Positions 5,854-13,186 of a stretch of 27,009 nt of DNA are shown here, one piece after another. Numbering within the stretch: the stretch's first letter is position 1; every line of letters begins with the position of its first letter. The notes beneath the pieces are model-generated. The model had not been told where the DNA came from. It ran no database searches and saw nothing but the letters and a program-made list of their open reading frames with translations. The stretch is from an uncultured Verrucomicrobia subdivision 3 bacterium (lineage in GTDB: Bacteria; Verrucomicrobiota; Verrucomicrobiae; Limisphaerales; UBA11358): positions 1 through 27,009 of the forward strand of contig CAIXPZ010000027.1 of the NCBI GenBank assembly GCA_903921455.1, given 5' to 3'. A program made the translations under genes and the position numbers.

Positions 5854-6203
5854 CAACTGAAAATAGGCAGTGCGAGAAAGGTAAAGGGGGTAGTCCTCGT
5901 TGCATCATTTTAAGCCATCGTTGCCATGGCCAATTTTGCGACGGGCTGGCAACGGTTTTACGCCCGAACCGCTTTCGTGTCAATCCTCAGACTGAATTCT
6001 TTAGGACAGCGCCATCGGCGGCGCGGCATCCTTGTAGCAAATCATTCCCCAAGAAATTCCTAGCTTCGTCGGAGCGGCATCAAATGGCCGTCCGAACGGG
6101 CACTATTACAGTGGATCACCATTGCGAAACTCCGAACGCAAAGACGGCATCCCTAAATGGTGCCCGTCCGGCAGGACTCCGGCCGGACGGGTTCCCCGCA
6201 ATG
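5854..6203. repeat. Gene-free spacer with dispersed palindromic repeats
   Basis: No gene is seen on either strand that is not a shadow. Around 6005-6110 are units such as agcgccatcggcggcgcggcatc and gtcggagcggcatcaaatgg that resemble the 4140-4280 modules. At 6163-6191 a strong hairpin pairs cccgtccgg with ccggacggg. The spacer separates two convergent transcripts. Confidence 0.55.
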
Positions 6204-6234
6204 AAAAAGCCGGAACGATGGCTCGTTCCGGCTT
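6204..6234 (-). terminator. Rho-independent terminator of the cbb3 operon
   Basis: A perfect 12-bp stem, aagccggaacga (6207-6218) with tcgttccggctt (6223-6234), around a 4-nt loop. Read on the minus strand it is followed at once by a run of five T (aaaaa at 6204-6208 on the plus strand). It lies about 18 bp beyond the ccoP stop. Confidence 0.9.
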
Positions 6235-6251
6235 GGTGTGGATATGTTTAT

Positions 6252-6845
6252 TTATTCAAATGCGCTCGGCCCGGCGGGCTTGGCGGGTGCCTGGTTCTCC
6301 GGCAGTTTGCCGGGCGACAACAGCTTCGTGCCGCGCAGGGTGTAGATGTAGCTGGCCACGGCCTGGATCTCTTCCGGCTTCAGCACGGTTTTCCAGGTGA
6401 TCATGCCCTTGGCCGGCACGCCGTCCCAGATGACTTTCACGCTGTCGGCGTAGGTGCTGCCGTGGATCCAATAATCGTCCGTGAGGTTCGGGCCGACGAG
6501 GCCGCCGCCATCCACGCGATGGCAGGGCGCGCAGAACTTGGCATAAGTCTGCCGGCCGGCCTGCAGCACCGCCGGGTCCGTGGACGGTTGCAGGGAGGCG
6601 AGCGAGGCTTCGAACTTGCTCATGGCGCCGTTCTTGATCTGTTCGCCGGCCTTCATCTCGCTGGCATATTCGGCCGCCTGCAGATCCCCCGTGCGCGTGA
6701 CGTGGTAATAGACGAGATACACCGCCGAGAAGATGATGGTGATGTAAAACAGCCACACCCACCAGCGCGGGAGGTTGTTGTCGAGTTCCTGGATGCCGTC
6801 GTAGTTATGATCGAGCAGCAAAGGTTCTTTGGGATCGTTGCTCAT
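6252..6845 (-). CDS. ccoP: cbb3-type cytochrome c oxidase subunit III, mono-haem
   Basis: 197 residues. The N terminus has the CcoP signature (DGIQELDNNLPRWWVWLFYI) leading into one membrane anchor at about 28-48. The periplasmic part is a single cytochrome c domain with haem motif CAPCH (Cys105, Cys108, His109) and a distal Met ligand at about 149 (KGMITW). CcoP of most proteobacteria is near 300 residues with two CxxCH motifs; here only one is present and the protein is correspondingly short. The role is electron transfer from soluble or membrane cytochrome c to CcoNO. The start overlaps the ccoQ stop (ATGA), so translation is coupled. Last gene of the operon, followed by a strong terminator. 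Confidence 0.92.
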   Translation of the reverse strand: MSNDPKEPLLLDHNYDGIQELDNNLPRWWVWLFYITIIFSAVYLVYYHVTRTGDLQAAEYASEMKAGEQIKNGAMSKFEASLASLQPSTDPAVLQAGRQTYAKFCAPCHRVDGGGLVGPNLTDDYWIHGSTYADSVKVIWDGVPAKGMITWKTVLKPEEIQAVASYIYTLRGTKLLSPGKLPENQAPAKPAGPSAFE

Positions 6846-7048
6846 AGTTTTGAGGAGGGAGTTTGGTCGTTGGCAGATTGGCGGGACTCGCCGCCGTCCA
6901 GCGGCAGCGCGCCCATTTTATTGAGGTAATTCTTCTTCAGGGCAAAGGCCCAGAGGAGCATGCCGGTGAAGAAGCCGAAGAAGATGCTGATGGAGATCAC
7001 GCCATAAAGGCTGACGCCATCGATTCCGGTCAGGATGTTTTGTATCAT
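6842..7048 (-). CDS. ccoQ: cbb3 oxidase small subunit, CcoQ/FixQ-like
   Basis: 68 residues from the ATG at 7048, which has a good ribosome-binding site (aggag, minus strand, about 5 nt upstream). The longer frame to 7234 is antisense-like Arg/Pro-rich sequence and is rejected. One membrane segment (LYGVISISIFFGFFTGMLLWAFAL, about residues 14-36) is followed by KKNYLNKMGALPLD and a polar tail. This size, layout and place between ccoNO and ccoP identify a CcoQ-type subunit, which stabilises the oxidase complex, although the sequence of this subunit is poorly conserved. Overlaps ccoP by 4 bp. Confidence 0.8.
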   Translation of the reverse strand: MIQNILTGIDGVSLYGVISISIFFGFFTGMLLWAFALKKNYLNKMGALPLDGGESRQSANDQTPSSKL

Positions 7049-7058
7049 GGTGGCTCCT

Positions 7059-9194
7059 TTATTTGACGGCCGCGGGCGCCGGCGCCGCCTTGATGTCGGT
7101 GCCGAGCCGCTGCAGATAGGCGATGACCGCGATGATTTCCCGGTCCGCATCGGTCGTGACGGAGCCCTGCTTGAGGTTCGCCACGATCTTGGCGGCCTGG
7201 GCGTCCAGGTCCTTTTGGGCCGGGCCGTTTTCATAGCCGGCGGGATAAGGCACGCCGAGTTTGCGCAGGGCGTTGAGGCGGGCCGGCAGCGATTCCTTCT
7301 CCAGCTTCTGCGTCAGCAGCCAGGAATAGCGCGGCATGATGGAGCCGGGCGAGGTGGAACGCGGATCGTCCATGTGATTGTAATGCCACGCGTCGGGATA
7401 CTTGCCCCCTTCGCGCGCGAGATCCGGGCCTTTGCGCTCGGAGCCCCAGAGGAAGGGATGGTCATAGACATATTCGCCCGCCTTGGAGTATTCGCCGTAG
7501 CGCTCGGTCTCGGAACGGAACGGGCGGATCATCTGCGAATGGCAGGCCAGGCAGCCCTCGCGGATGTAGAGGTCGCGCCCGAGCAATTCGAGGGGCGTGT
7601 AGGGTTTGACGCTCACGATGGTCGGCACATTTTCCTTGATGAGGAACATGGGGATCAGCTCCACCACGCCGCCGATCAGGACGGCCACCAGGGCGAGGAC
7701 GGTGAAGAACATCGGCTTGCCTTCGAGCATCCGGTGCCAGCTGGATTTGCCGTGGGCGACGGGCGCTTTTTCCAGGGGCGCGGCCTGCGCCTCGGTGTCC
7801 GGCTCAAACTGGCCGGACTTCGCCGTCCGGTAGAGGTTGTAAGCCATCATCAGTGTGCCGACAAAATACAGGGTGCCGCCGATGGCGCGCAGCTTGAACA
7901 TCGGGACCACCTGCACGATGGTTTCCAGGAAATTCGGATATTGCAGAAAGCCGTCCTTGTTGAATTGCTTCCACATCAGGCCTTCGGTGATCCCCGCGAC
8001 GTAAATGGGGATGATGTAAAACAGGATGCCCAGCATGCCGATCCAGAAGTGGTAGTTCGCCAGCTTGGTGGACCAGAGCTTGGTGTTGTACAGGCGCGGG
8101 AACAGATAGTAGAGCATGGCGAAGGTGAGAAAGCCGTTCCAGCCCATCGCCCCGCCGTGCACGTGGGCGATCGTCCAGTCGGTGTAATGCGACAGGGAGT
8201 TCACCGTCTTGATGGACATCAGCGGCCCTTCCAGCGTGCTCATGCCGTAAGCCGTGATGGCGGCCACCATGAATTTCAGCATCGGGTCCGACCGCACCTT
8301 GTCCCACGCGCCGCGCAGGGTGAGCAAGCCGTTCAACATGCCGCCCCAGCTCGGGGCGATCAGCATCAGCGAGAACACCATGCCGAGCGATTGCGCCCAG
8401 TCCGGCAGCGCCGAATACAGCAGATGATGCGGCCCGGCCCAGATGTAGAGGAACACCAGCGCCCAGAAGTGAATGATCGAAAGCCGGTAGCTGAACACCG
8501 GGCGGTTCGCGGCCTTCGGCAGGAAATAATACATCAGGCCGAGATACGGCGTCGTGAGGAAGAACGCCACGGCGTTGTGGCCGTACCACCATTGCACCAG
8601 CGCGTCCTGCACGCCGGCATACATCGAGTAGCTCTTGAGCCAGCTCCACGGCATCTCCATGGAGTTGGTGATATGCAGCACCGCGATGGTGATGACCGTC
8701 GCGATGTAAAACCAGATCGCGACATACATGTGTTTCTCGCGGCGCTTGATGATCGTGCCGAACAGGTTCACCGCGAACGCCACCCAGACAATCGTGATGG
8801 CGATGTCGATCGGCCATTCGAGTTCCGCGTATTCCTTGCTGGTGGTGAACCCGAGCGGCAGGGTCACCGCCGCGCTCACGATGATGAGCTGCCAGCCCCA
8901 GAAATTAAACCAGCTTAAAAAGTCGCTGAACATCCGCGCCTTGCACAGCCGCTGCAGCGAGTAGTAAATCCCCATGAACATGCCGTTGCCGACAAACGCA
9001 AAAATCACGGCGTTCGTGTGCAGCGGCCGGATGCGGCCAAAGGTGATGAACTGGAAGTTCAGGTTCGCCTCCGGGAAAAACAATTGCACCGCCGCCAGCA
9101 GGCCGACCAGCAGGCCGACAATGCCCCAGATGACGGTCGCGATGCTGAAGGCACGCACGATCCGGTTGTCATATTTGAAGGTTTCTACATTCAT
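7059..9194 (-). CDS. ccoNO: Fused cbb3 oxidase subunits I and II (CcoNO)
   Basis: 711 residues. Residues about 1-470 are the haem-copper oxidase subunit CcoN: His59 in IRPLHT (low-spin haem b ligand), His206 in WWYGHNAV (CuB), His256/His257 in AGPHH (CuB), and His344/His346 in IAHVHGG (haem b ligands), within about 12 membrane segments. After a linker (residues about 460-488, EAQAAPLEKAPVAHGK) residues about 490-711 are CcoO: one membrane anchor (FFTVLALVAVLIGGVVELIP) and a cytochrome c domain with CLACH (Cys548, Cys551, His552) and Met620 (SIMPRYSW). The enzyme reduces O2 to water with high affinity and pumps protons. Fusion of N and O occurs in some phyla, for example Bacteroidota. The stop is 10 bp from ccoQ. 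Confidence 0.96.
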   Translation of the reverse strand: MNVETFKYDNRIVRAFSIATVIWGIVGLLVGLLAAVQLFFPEANLNFQFITFGRIRPLHTNAVIFAFVGNGMFMGIYYSLQRLCKARMFSDFLSWFNFWGWQLIIVSAAVTLPLGFTTSKEYAELEWPIDIAITIVWVAFAVNLFGTIIKRREKHMYVAIWFYIATVITIAVLHITNSMEMPWSWLKSYSMYAGVQDALVQWWYGHNAVAFFLTTPYLGLMYYFLPKAANRPVFSYRLSIIHFWALVFLYIWAGPHHLLYSALPDWAQSLGMVFSLMLIAPSWGGMLNGLLTLRGAWDKVRSDPMLKFMVAAITAYGMSTLEGPLMSIKTVNSLSHYTDWTIAHVHGGAMGWNGFLTFAMLYYLFPRLYNTKLWSTKLANYHFWIGMLGILFYIIPIYVAGITEGLMWKQFNKDGFLQYPNFLETIVQVVPMFKLRAIGGTLYFVGTLMMAYNLYRTAKSGQFEPDTEAQAAPLEKAPVAHGKSSWHRMLEGKPMFFTVLALVAVLIGGVVELIPMFLIKENVPTIVSVKPYTPLELLGRDLYIREGCLACHSQMIRPFRSETERYGEYSKAGEYVYDHPFLWGSERKGPDLAREGGKYPDAWHYNHMDDPRSTSPGSIMPRYSWLLTQKLEKESLPARLNALRKLGVPYPAGYENGPAQKDLDAQAAKIVANLKQGSVTTDADREIIAVIAYLQRLGTDIKAAPAPAAVK

Positions 9195-9228
9195 ATTTTA
9201 TTTCGGTTCAAAAAAATTCAGTGCCGCA

Positions 9229-9262
9229 ACCGGCGGCGCGACCCACCGGTCGCGCCGCCGGT
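9229..9262 (-). terminator. Strong hairpin between barrel gene and ccoNO
   Basis: Perfect 14-bp stem accggcggcgcgac (9229-9242) with gtcgcgccgccggt (9249-9262), loop 6 nt, 8 bp after the barrel gene stop. On the minus strand a run of seven T follows only about 12 nt later, so it may be a partial terminator/attenuator or an mRNA-stabilising hairpin rather than a full terminator. Confidence 0.6.
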
Positions 9263-9270
9263 CTTGGGGG

Positions 9271-10188
9271 TTAAAACCGCCAGATCACGTCCACGGTCAG
9301 CCGGGTGTCAAAGATGCCGACGGGATGCACCACGCCGGCTTCGTAGGCAAAACCCACATCGAGGTTTTTCAAGATCCGCGAGCGCGCGCCGCCGCCGACG
9401 GTCAATTGCGTCGTGCCGCGAGCCCGGGAGCTGCCGAAGTTGATGAGGTCGTAGCCTTCCGTGTTCAGCGGCACCGCCGCGAGGGACTGGTCCGAGGTCT
9501 TGGAGGTTTCGGACAGGATCGTGTAGCCGTTCATCACCGCGAACGGGATGAAATACTGGCAGGTGTTATAATCCAGCTGCAGGCTGTAGTGCGCCTGCGC
9601 GGTCTGCTGGCTGAGGTTGTTCGGAACATTGAAGCCGGCATTGGCCGTGGCGTGGAATTTATCATAGCCCTTCTCCGCCGAGACGAACGCATTCCACACG
9701 CCCGAGCCGTTGCCTTGAAACACTTCCGTGCTGCCCGTGGGCAGCGTGATGGTCAGGCCCGGCGTCACGATGATCTGGTCGTCCTGATTGTCATAGACGA
9801 CATATTTCAAGCCCGCCGCCAGATCGCCCCAGCCGTAAGCGTGGCCCAGAGTGTGATCCGGCTGGAATTCGATATAGCCATCCTTCGTCGCGATCAAACC
9901 GAGCTTATCGGTCAGCGCATAGCGCACTTGCACCGCCATGACTTGCACCTGGCCGCCCAGCGGCACGCTGCCGCCGGCAAATTTGAAGGAATCCGGCAGC
10001 CAGTGATACATGTAAACCGGCCGCACCTCGCTCGTCACCCGCGGGTCTTCAAAAAAGATCGGGTTGGCGACCGGGGAGATGGTGTTGTCCAGCCAGCTGC
10101 TCTTGTTCGCATCCGCCGCACTCGCGGTGGCTGCCAGCGCCGCGGTCATCACGGCGGCTTGTCCTGCGATTCTGATTGTGGATTTCAT
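9271..10188 (-). CDS. Outer-membrane beta-barrel protein, phenol-MetA-like
   Basis: 305 residues. The signal peptide (MKSTIRIAGQAAVMTAALAA, then TASA) is cleaved about residue 24-25. The mature protein alternates amphipathic strands and turns: YALTDKLGLIATKDGYIEF, WGDLAAGLKYVVYDNQDDQI, VTPGLTITLPTGSTEVFQG, GYDKFHATANAGFNVPNN, and a last strand ending in Phe (RLTVDVIWRF), the usual signal for outer-membrane insertion. The order resembles the PF13557-type barrels (putative MetA-pathway transporter). Its start overlaps the ccoS stop (ATGA) and the ccoNO gene follows 76 bp later, so it appears to be translated within the cbb3 operon. It could move a small hydrophobic compound or metal ligand across the outer membrane; that is inference only. 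No role in oxidase assembly is known to me. Confidence 0.85.
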   Translation of the reverse strand: MKSTIRIAGQAAVMTAALAATASAADANKSSWLDNTISPVANPIFFEDPRVTSEVRPVYMYHWLPDSFKFAGGSVPLGGQVQVMAVQVRYALTDKLGLIATKDGYIEFQPDHTLGHAYGWGDLAAGLKYVVYDNQDDQIIVTPGLTITLPTGSTEVFQGNGSGVWNAFVSAEKGYDKFHATANAGFNVPNNLSQQTAQAHYSLQLDYNTCQYFIPFAVMNGYTILSETSKTSDQSLAAVPLNTEGYDLINFGSSRARGTTQLTVGGGARSRILKNLDVGFAYEAGVVHPVGIFDTRLTVDVIWRF

Positions 10189-10403
10189 TTATTATTGGAT
10201 AAGTGCCGTTCCTTGTTTGGTTGCAGGACCGGGATAGGAACAGCCTTGCCCCCGGTCCTGTTAAAATCATCTTCCGCCAGCACGCGCATCGAGGGCGTGG
10301 TGGTGTCTTCGTATTGCCCGCTGCGGACCGCCCAGACAAAGCCCGCCAGAAACATCAGCGCCACCGCCAGGCTCGCGAGGATCAAAATAATGACGACGCT
10401 CAT
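10185..10403 (-). CDS. ccoS: cbb3 oxidase maturation protein CcoS
   Basis: 72 residues. The N-terminal membrane segment (VVIILILASLAVALMFLAGFVWAV) is followed by RSGQYEDTTTPSMRVLAEDD, the conserved CcoS signature (R-x-GQ-[FY]-[DE]-D). The family is required for cofactor insertion (haem and copper) into CcoN. It overlaps ccoI by 4 bp upstream and the barrel gene by 4 bp downstream (both ATGA), indicating tight translational coupling. The C-terminal tail (VPIPVLQPNKERHLSNNK) is longer than usual. Confidence 0.92.
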   Translation of the reverse strand: MSVVIILILASLAVALMFLAGFVWAVRSGQYEDTTTPSMRVLAEDDFNRTGGKAVPIPVLQPNKERHLSNNK

Positions 10404-12967
10404 GCGGCCTCCAGTGATGGGGTGACCGGGCGGACGAGTCCGGTCGCAGTTGCCGTTGACGTTTTCGGGCGCGGTTCCCGCGCCGACAAAATCCGCGCGC
10501 CCGCCAGCGCTGTCGCCCCGCAGGTAAAGACCACGATGGTCGCCGAGCTCACCGGCATCAGGATCGCGCAGACAATCGGCGCCAGCAGGCCCGCCGCCGC
10601 GATGCTCACGCCGACCACGTTGTAGGCGGAGGAGATGACGAAGCCGAGGCGGACGATCAGCGCCGCGCGCCGCGCGAAGCGCAGGACCTGCGCCAGCCGC
10701 GGCAATTCCGCCGCGTCGAGAATCACATCGCTGGCCGGCGAAAAAGTGCCCACCTGCTCCACCACCGCCACCCCCACTTCCGCCTGCTTCAGCGCGCCGG
10801 CATCGTTCAAGCCGTCGCCGACCATCATCACCCGGCGTCCGCGCCGCTGCAGTTCGCGGACAAAATTCAGCTTGTCCGCCGGGCTCTGGTTGAATTTCAA
10901 AACCGCCCGCGCGCCGAACAGTTTTTGAAACCGGGCCGCCTCGCGCTCGTTATCGCCGCTCAGCAGCGCCAGTTCGAAGCGCCCGCCCAACTGGCTGATC
11001 AGTTGCGCCACTTCCGGCCGCAATGCGTTTTCCAGCTTGAACTCGCCGCGCGGAACGCCATCAATCGCCACCGCCACCGTGCTGCCGGCATCGACAGTTC
11101 CGGGGCGGGCGTCCCCGCGAACCGCTAAACCGACCCAATGCCGCGAGCCGAGCTTGATTTTGTGTCCGGCGATCTCGCCTGCGATGCCGCCGCCTGGCGT
11201 CTCCTTGAAATTCGCCACCGGCAGCATGGCCGCGCCCAGCGCCTTCGCGATGCGCACGGAATTCGGATGCGTCGAGTGCCGCGCCAGCGACGCAACCCAA
11301 TTGGTTTCATCAGCGGCCAAATCCGTTTCCGCTTTGCGCACTCCACATTCCGCACTTTGAAAAGTCACGCCGCCCGCATCCGCCGACGTCAGGGTGCCGG
11401 TCTTGTCGAGGACGATGGTGTTCACTTCCGCCATGCGCTCGATGACGAGCGCGTTCTTTAGATAGATTTTCAGCCGCGCCAGCAGCCGCTGCGCCGTGCC
11501 GTGGGTGAGCGGCGCGGCGAGCGCGAGGGCGCACGGGCACGCGACAATCAGCACGGAGGTGAACGCTTTCAACGCCTTCGCCGGGTCCCGGAACATCCAA
11601 TAGACCGCCGCGGCCAGCGCCACGCCGATGACGAGTTTGGTGAACCGCTTGCTGTAGCGGTTGGTCAGCGAGTCGAGATCATGGTCACGCGTTTTGCGGA
11701 AGGCTTCGTGGTTCCACAGCGTTGCCAGATAGCTTTGCGCGACGGGCTTGACCGTCTCGACTTCGATCGCCCCGCCGACCTGCCGGCCGCCGGCATAAAG
11801 ATGGTCGCCGGCGGCGCGGGCGACTGGTTCTGATTCGCCGGTCACGAAGCTGTAATCCATACAAGCCTCGCCGCTCACCAGTTTCGCATCCGCCGGCAGA
11901 AGTTCACCATTCCGTAAAATCAAATGATCGCCGGTCTTCAGTTGGGATATGGCAACGCTCGTTTCTTCGCCCGCCTCGCGGCGGATCACCGACAGCGGGA
12001 AAAACCCTTTGTAATCGCGGTCAAACGTCAGCCGGTCGTAGGTCCGTTTCTGGAACAGCCGGCCGCAGAGCAGAAAGAAAATCAGGCCGCAGAGCGAATC
12101 GCAGTAGCCGGGCCCGCGGCCGGAAAGCACTTCCCAGACACTCGCCGCGTAAATCGCCGCCAGGCCGAGCGCGATGGGCACCTCCATCGTCAGCACCCGC
12201 TGGCGGACGCTGAACCACGCGGCGCGCCAGAAATCCGCCGCGCTAAACGTCACCACGGGCAAGGCCAGCGCCAGGCCGAGCCAGCCGGCAATCACCTTGA
12301 ACCACGGGCCGTTGAAGCTGTCGAGCCCCAGGTAAAACGGCAGTGACATCAGCATGATGTTGCCGAAGCCGAACGCGGCCAGACCGATTTGCAGCCACGT
12401 CTTCCGATTCCGGGTCTGGCGTCTGGGGTCTGACGCCTGGGGATGTTCCCCAGACTCCGGAGCCGATCCGCCCGACGCCAGCGTGAATTGCGGCTCATAG
12501 CCGATGGACGCCAACAATGCCGCCAGCTCGCTGAACTTGATTTTGTCCGGCGCGAACGTGATGGCCGCCTCGCGGCGGGAAAAATTCACCAGCGATTGGC
12601 CGATGCCCGGATGGAGCTTGAAGAGGTTTTCCAGCAGCCACACGCACGCGACGCAGTGGATGGCCGGCAGATGGAGCGTGACCTTGACCTGCGTTTTATC
12701 CGCGTAATCAAAGAGTTTTTCCGCGACCGCCGGGTCGTCCAGAAAGGTCCATTTGGCCGCGGCGGCGGCGGCCCGGATGCGGGTTCCCGGTGCGGATTGG
12801 AGCTGGTAAAACTGGTCGAGCCCGTTGTCGCGCAGCAGGCTGAAAACCGTCTGGCAACCGAAGCAACAGAAGTTCCGGCCCTCCAGCGTGAAGGCCGGAC
12901 TGGGGCAGTTTTCGCCGCAATGAAAACAGGCCATTGCGACCGGCTGGATTTTTGACTGGCTGGACAT
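10400..12967 (-). CDS. ccoI: Copper-exporting P1B-ATPase CcoI/FixI
   Basis: 855 residues. The N-terminal Cys-rich metal-binding region has CFHC (14-17), Cys21 and a CC..C cluster (34-38), typical of CcoI. Next is a heavy-metal-associated domain with CVAC (105-108), then eight membrane segments. Catalytic motifs are TGES (376-379), the CPC metal site (477-479), phosphorylation motif DKTGT (Asp521), HP (567-568) and GDGLND (717-722). The enzyme delivers copper for the CuB site of the cbb3 oxidase. Two linkers contain translated dispersed repeats: about residues 165-190 (with a palindrome at 12437-12453) and 536-550 (AECGVRKAE); residues 614-623 come from a 28-bp repeat shared with the helicase gene. 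First gene of the operon; its promoter must lie in the 219-bp divergent spacer to 13187. Confidence 0.95.
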   Translation of the reverse strand: MSSQSKIQPVAMACFHCGENCPSPAFTLEGRNFCCFGCQTVFSLLRDNGLDQFYQLQSAPGTRIRAAAAAAKWTFLDDPAVAEKLFDYADKTQVKVTLHLPAIHCVACVWLLENLFKLHPGIGQSLVNFSRREAAITFAPDKIKFSELAALLASIGYEPQFTLASGGSAPESGEHPQASDPRRQTRNRKTWLQIGLAAFGFGNIMLMSLPFYLGLDSFNGPWFKVIAGWLGLALALPVVTFSAADFWRAAWFSVRQRVLTMEVPIALGLAAIYAASVWEVLSGRGPGYCDSLCGLIFFLLCGRLFQKRTYDRLTFDRDYKGFFPLSVIRREAGEETSVAISQLKTGDHLILRNGELLPADAKLVSGEACMDYSFVTGESEPVARAAGDHLYAGGRQVGGAIEVETVKPVAQSYLATLWNHEAFRKTRDHDLDSLTNRYSKRFTKLVIGVALAAAVYWMFRDPAKALKAFTSVLIVACPCALALAAPLTHGTAQRLLARLKIYLKNALVIERMAEVNTIVLDKTGTLTSADAGGVTFQSAECGVRKAETDLAADETNWVASLARHSTHPNSVRIAKALGAAMLPVANFKETPGGGIAGEIAGHKIKLGSRHWVGLAVRGDARPGTVDAGSTVAVAIDGVPRGEFKLENALRPEVAQLISQLGGRFELALLSGDNEREAARFQKLFGARAVLKFNQSPADKLNFVRELQRRGRRVMMVGDGLNDAGALKQAEVGVAVVEQVGTFSPASDVILDAAELPRLAQVLRFARRAALIVRLGFVISSAYNVVGVSIAAAGLLAPIVCAILMPVSSATIVVFTCGATALAGARILSAREPRPKTSTATATGLVRPVTPSLEAA
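11098..11125. repeat. 28-bp dispersed repeat inside ccoI
   Basis: A 28-nt stretch with core ccggggcgggcgtccccgcg (11100-11119) that matches 14767-14794 in the helicase gene at 25 of 28 positions in the same plus-strand orientation. The two genes run in opposite directions, so the encoded peptides differ. It contains the inverted pair gggg/cccc. Confidence 0.7.
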
Positions 12968-13186
12968 TTATTGTCTCTGCTGAGCAATAAAGTGCCAAGG
13001 GTGGATAGGACCGACTAACCGGATATTGCCAATGCCCAAAAGTTTCTTGCCGCTAATTCTTGCCATGATTTTGTCCTGTTTTACCGCCACCCCGCCAAGC
13101 CGGCGGCCCGGGAAAATCGGTTCCCCATTTAACGCTCGCCGCGGGGCGCGTTTCTGGTATGATTAGCGCAGTAGAAAAGACATTTC

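Noticed and set aside
5850..6929. Plus-strand frame of 359 codons
   Set aside because: Covers a repeat-rich spacer, a terminator and the antisense of ccoP; composition is not protein-like.
7035..8918. Long plus-strand open frame (627 codons) opposite ccoNO
   Set aside because: It is the antisense of a clearly conserved oxidase gene; its product is His/Arg/Asp/Gly-rich with no domain, as expected from the complementary strand of GC-rich coding DNA.
8974..10425. Plus-strand open frame (483 codons) across ccoNO start, barrel gene and ccoS
   Set aside because: It is antisense to three supported genes and has no recognisable domain.
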